Shown here: one piece after another, positions 22,895-23,567 of the stretch
How positions within the stretch are numbered: position 1 is the first letter of the stretch
How the letters are laid out: each line of letters starts with the position of its first letter
Assembly (NCBI GenBank): GCA_035689095.1
Contig: DASSMB010000054.1
Coordinates: 1 to 23,567 of the forward strand
Direction: 5' to 3'
Origin: JACDDK01 sp035689095
GTDB lineage: Bacteria > Actinomycetota > Rubrobacteria > Rubrobacterales > Rubrobacteraceae
Length of the DNA stretch: 23,567 nucleotides
Translations under genes and position numbers: made by a program
The notes under the pieces: model-generated
What the model saw: only the letters and a program-made list of their open reading frames with translations
Databases searched by the model: none
Told to the model about the DNA's origin: nothing

Positions 22895-23567
22895 CGGTCT
22901 ATCTGGTGGGCAGCGGACCGGGAGACCCCGGCCTCTTTACCGTCAAGGGCGTCCGGTGCATGCGGGAGGCAGACGTTGTCGTCTACGACCGGCTCGCCCC
23001 GGAGAGCCTGCTCTCGCACGCGAGGCCGGATGCGGAGCGCATCTACGTCGGCAAGAAGCCCGGCAACCCGACGATGACGCAGGACGAGATCAACGCTCTA
23101 CTCGTCGAACTGGGTCGCGCCGGCAAGAACGTCGTGCGCCTGAAAGGCGGCGACCCCTATATCTTCGGCCGCGGCGGAGAAGAAGCGCTCGCGCTCATCG
23201 ACGCCGGTATCCCCTTCGAGGTCATTCCTGGCGTAACGAGCGGCGTGGCTGCCCCGGCCTACGCGGGCATCCCGGTAACGCACCGGGGAGTCTCGACCAG
23301 CGTGGCCTTCATAACCGGTCACGAAGACCCTACGAAGGGCCGCTCGGACGTGGACTGGCGGAAGATCGCCAACGGCGCCGATACGCTGGTCCTATACATG
23401 GGCGTCGGACGGCTGGCGGAGATCTCCGCCGCCCTCATCTCCGCCGGAAAGAGTCCGGATACGCCCGTCGCCTGCGTCCGGTGGGGGACCCGCCCGGACC
23501 AGGAGACCGTTACCGGCACGCTGAAGGATATTGCCGACCTGGTCGCAGAAGCGAACCTCAAGCCGCC
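22891..23567 (+). CDS. cobA: Uroporphyrinogen-III C-methyltransferase, 3'-truncated by window edge
   Basis: SAM-dependent methylation of uroporphyrinogen III to precorrin-2, the branch to siroheme and cobalamin. The start is TTG at 22891 (TTGA overlap with hemC), behind GGGAGGTGAGGAG. The first 225 residues are visible: YLVGSGPGDPGLFTVKG (SAM loop), GKKPGNPTMTQDEIN, VRLKGGDPYIFGRGGEEA, FEVIPGVTSGVAAPAYAGIP and PVACVRWGTRPDQ, all diagnostic. The frame is open to the last base, so it continues. In many actinobacteria this gene is fused to hemD (uroporphyrinogen-III synthase); that cannot be seen here. Confidence 0.95.
   Translation, partial: MTVYLVGSGPGDPGLFTVKGVRCMREADVVVYDRLAPESLLSHARPDAERIYVGKKPGNPTMTQDEINALLVELGRAGKNVVRLKGGDPYIFGRGGEEALALIDAGIPFEVIPGVTSGVAAPAYAGIPVTHRGVSTSVAFITGHEDPTKGRSDVDWRKIANGADTLVLYMGVGRLAEISAALISAGKSPDTPVACVRWGTRPDQETVTGTLKDIADLVAEANLKP

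Overview
The window looks like chromosome of a high-GC bacterium, most plausibly a Rubrobacter-like actinobacterium. That is an inference from high GC with frequent ATA codons, many GTG/TTG starts, GTG starts sitting about 6 nt behind a TANNNT box (leaderless-type promoters), archaeal-type gene choices (short-form SAH hydrolase, XPB-Bax1) and the family composition; no 16S gene is present to confirm it.

Layout. (1) 2-2732: 3' part of S-adenosylhomocysteine hydrolase, a CynX/NimT-type MFS transporter and, convergent to it, a YdcZ-type small DMT transporter. (2) 2780-3485: a small CxxCxGxG zinc-finger protein and an unrecognised four-helix membrane protein whose genes overlap tail to tail by 59 nt. 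(3) 3518-6132, minus strand: XPB-type helicase and Bax1-type nuclease (DUF790) in a translationally coupled pair, an archaeal-style DNA-repair module. (4) 6205-12029: a NagZ-like lipoprotein glycosidase followed by a complete carbohydrate ABC importer (ATPase, Tat-exported binding lipoprotein, two permeases), with strong RNA hairpins on both sides of the binding-protein gene. (5) 12093-15390: YhaM-like 3'-5' exoribonuclease, convergent tatA, a DUF2342 zincin-like metalloprotease, an unknown 111-aa protein, an internally deleted Uma2 endonuclease remnant and a small membrane/coiled-coil protein. (6) 15496-18815: selA, selB and selC (tRNA-Sec, anticodon TCA), a contiguous selenocysteine-decoding cluster. 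(7) 18845-20010: an endonuclease/exonuclease/phosphatase-family protein coupled to moaC (molybdenum cofactor). (8) 20143-23567: tetrapyrrole operon with precorrin-2 dehydrogenase, hemA, hemC and the start of cobA/sumT, all overlapping; cobA runs off the end.

How it fits together: the sel genes insert selenocysteine, moaC makes the pterin cofactor used by typical selenoenzymes such as formate dehydrogenase, and the hem/cob genes supply heme and siroheme. TatA could serve the twin-arginine sugar-binding lipoprotein. NagZ next to a sugar importer suggests, but does not prove, amino-sugar uptake.

The most interesting points are the bacterial XPB-Bax1 operon, the unusual acceptor/T-arm of tRNA-Sec, the missing canonical start codon of the precorrin-2 dehydrogenase gene (an ATC sits at the right place behind a good Shine-Dalgarno), the repeated TANNNT-6 nt-GTG arrangement and one -10 box readable on both strands. 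I saw no wholly new defence or mobile system.
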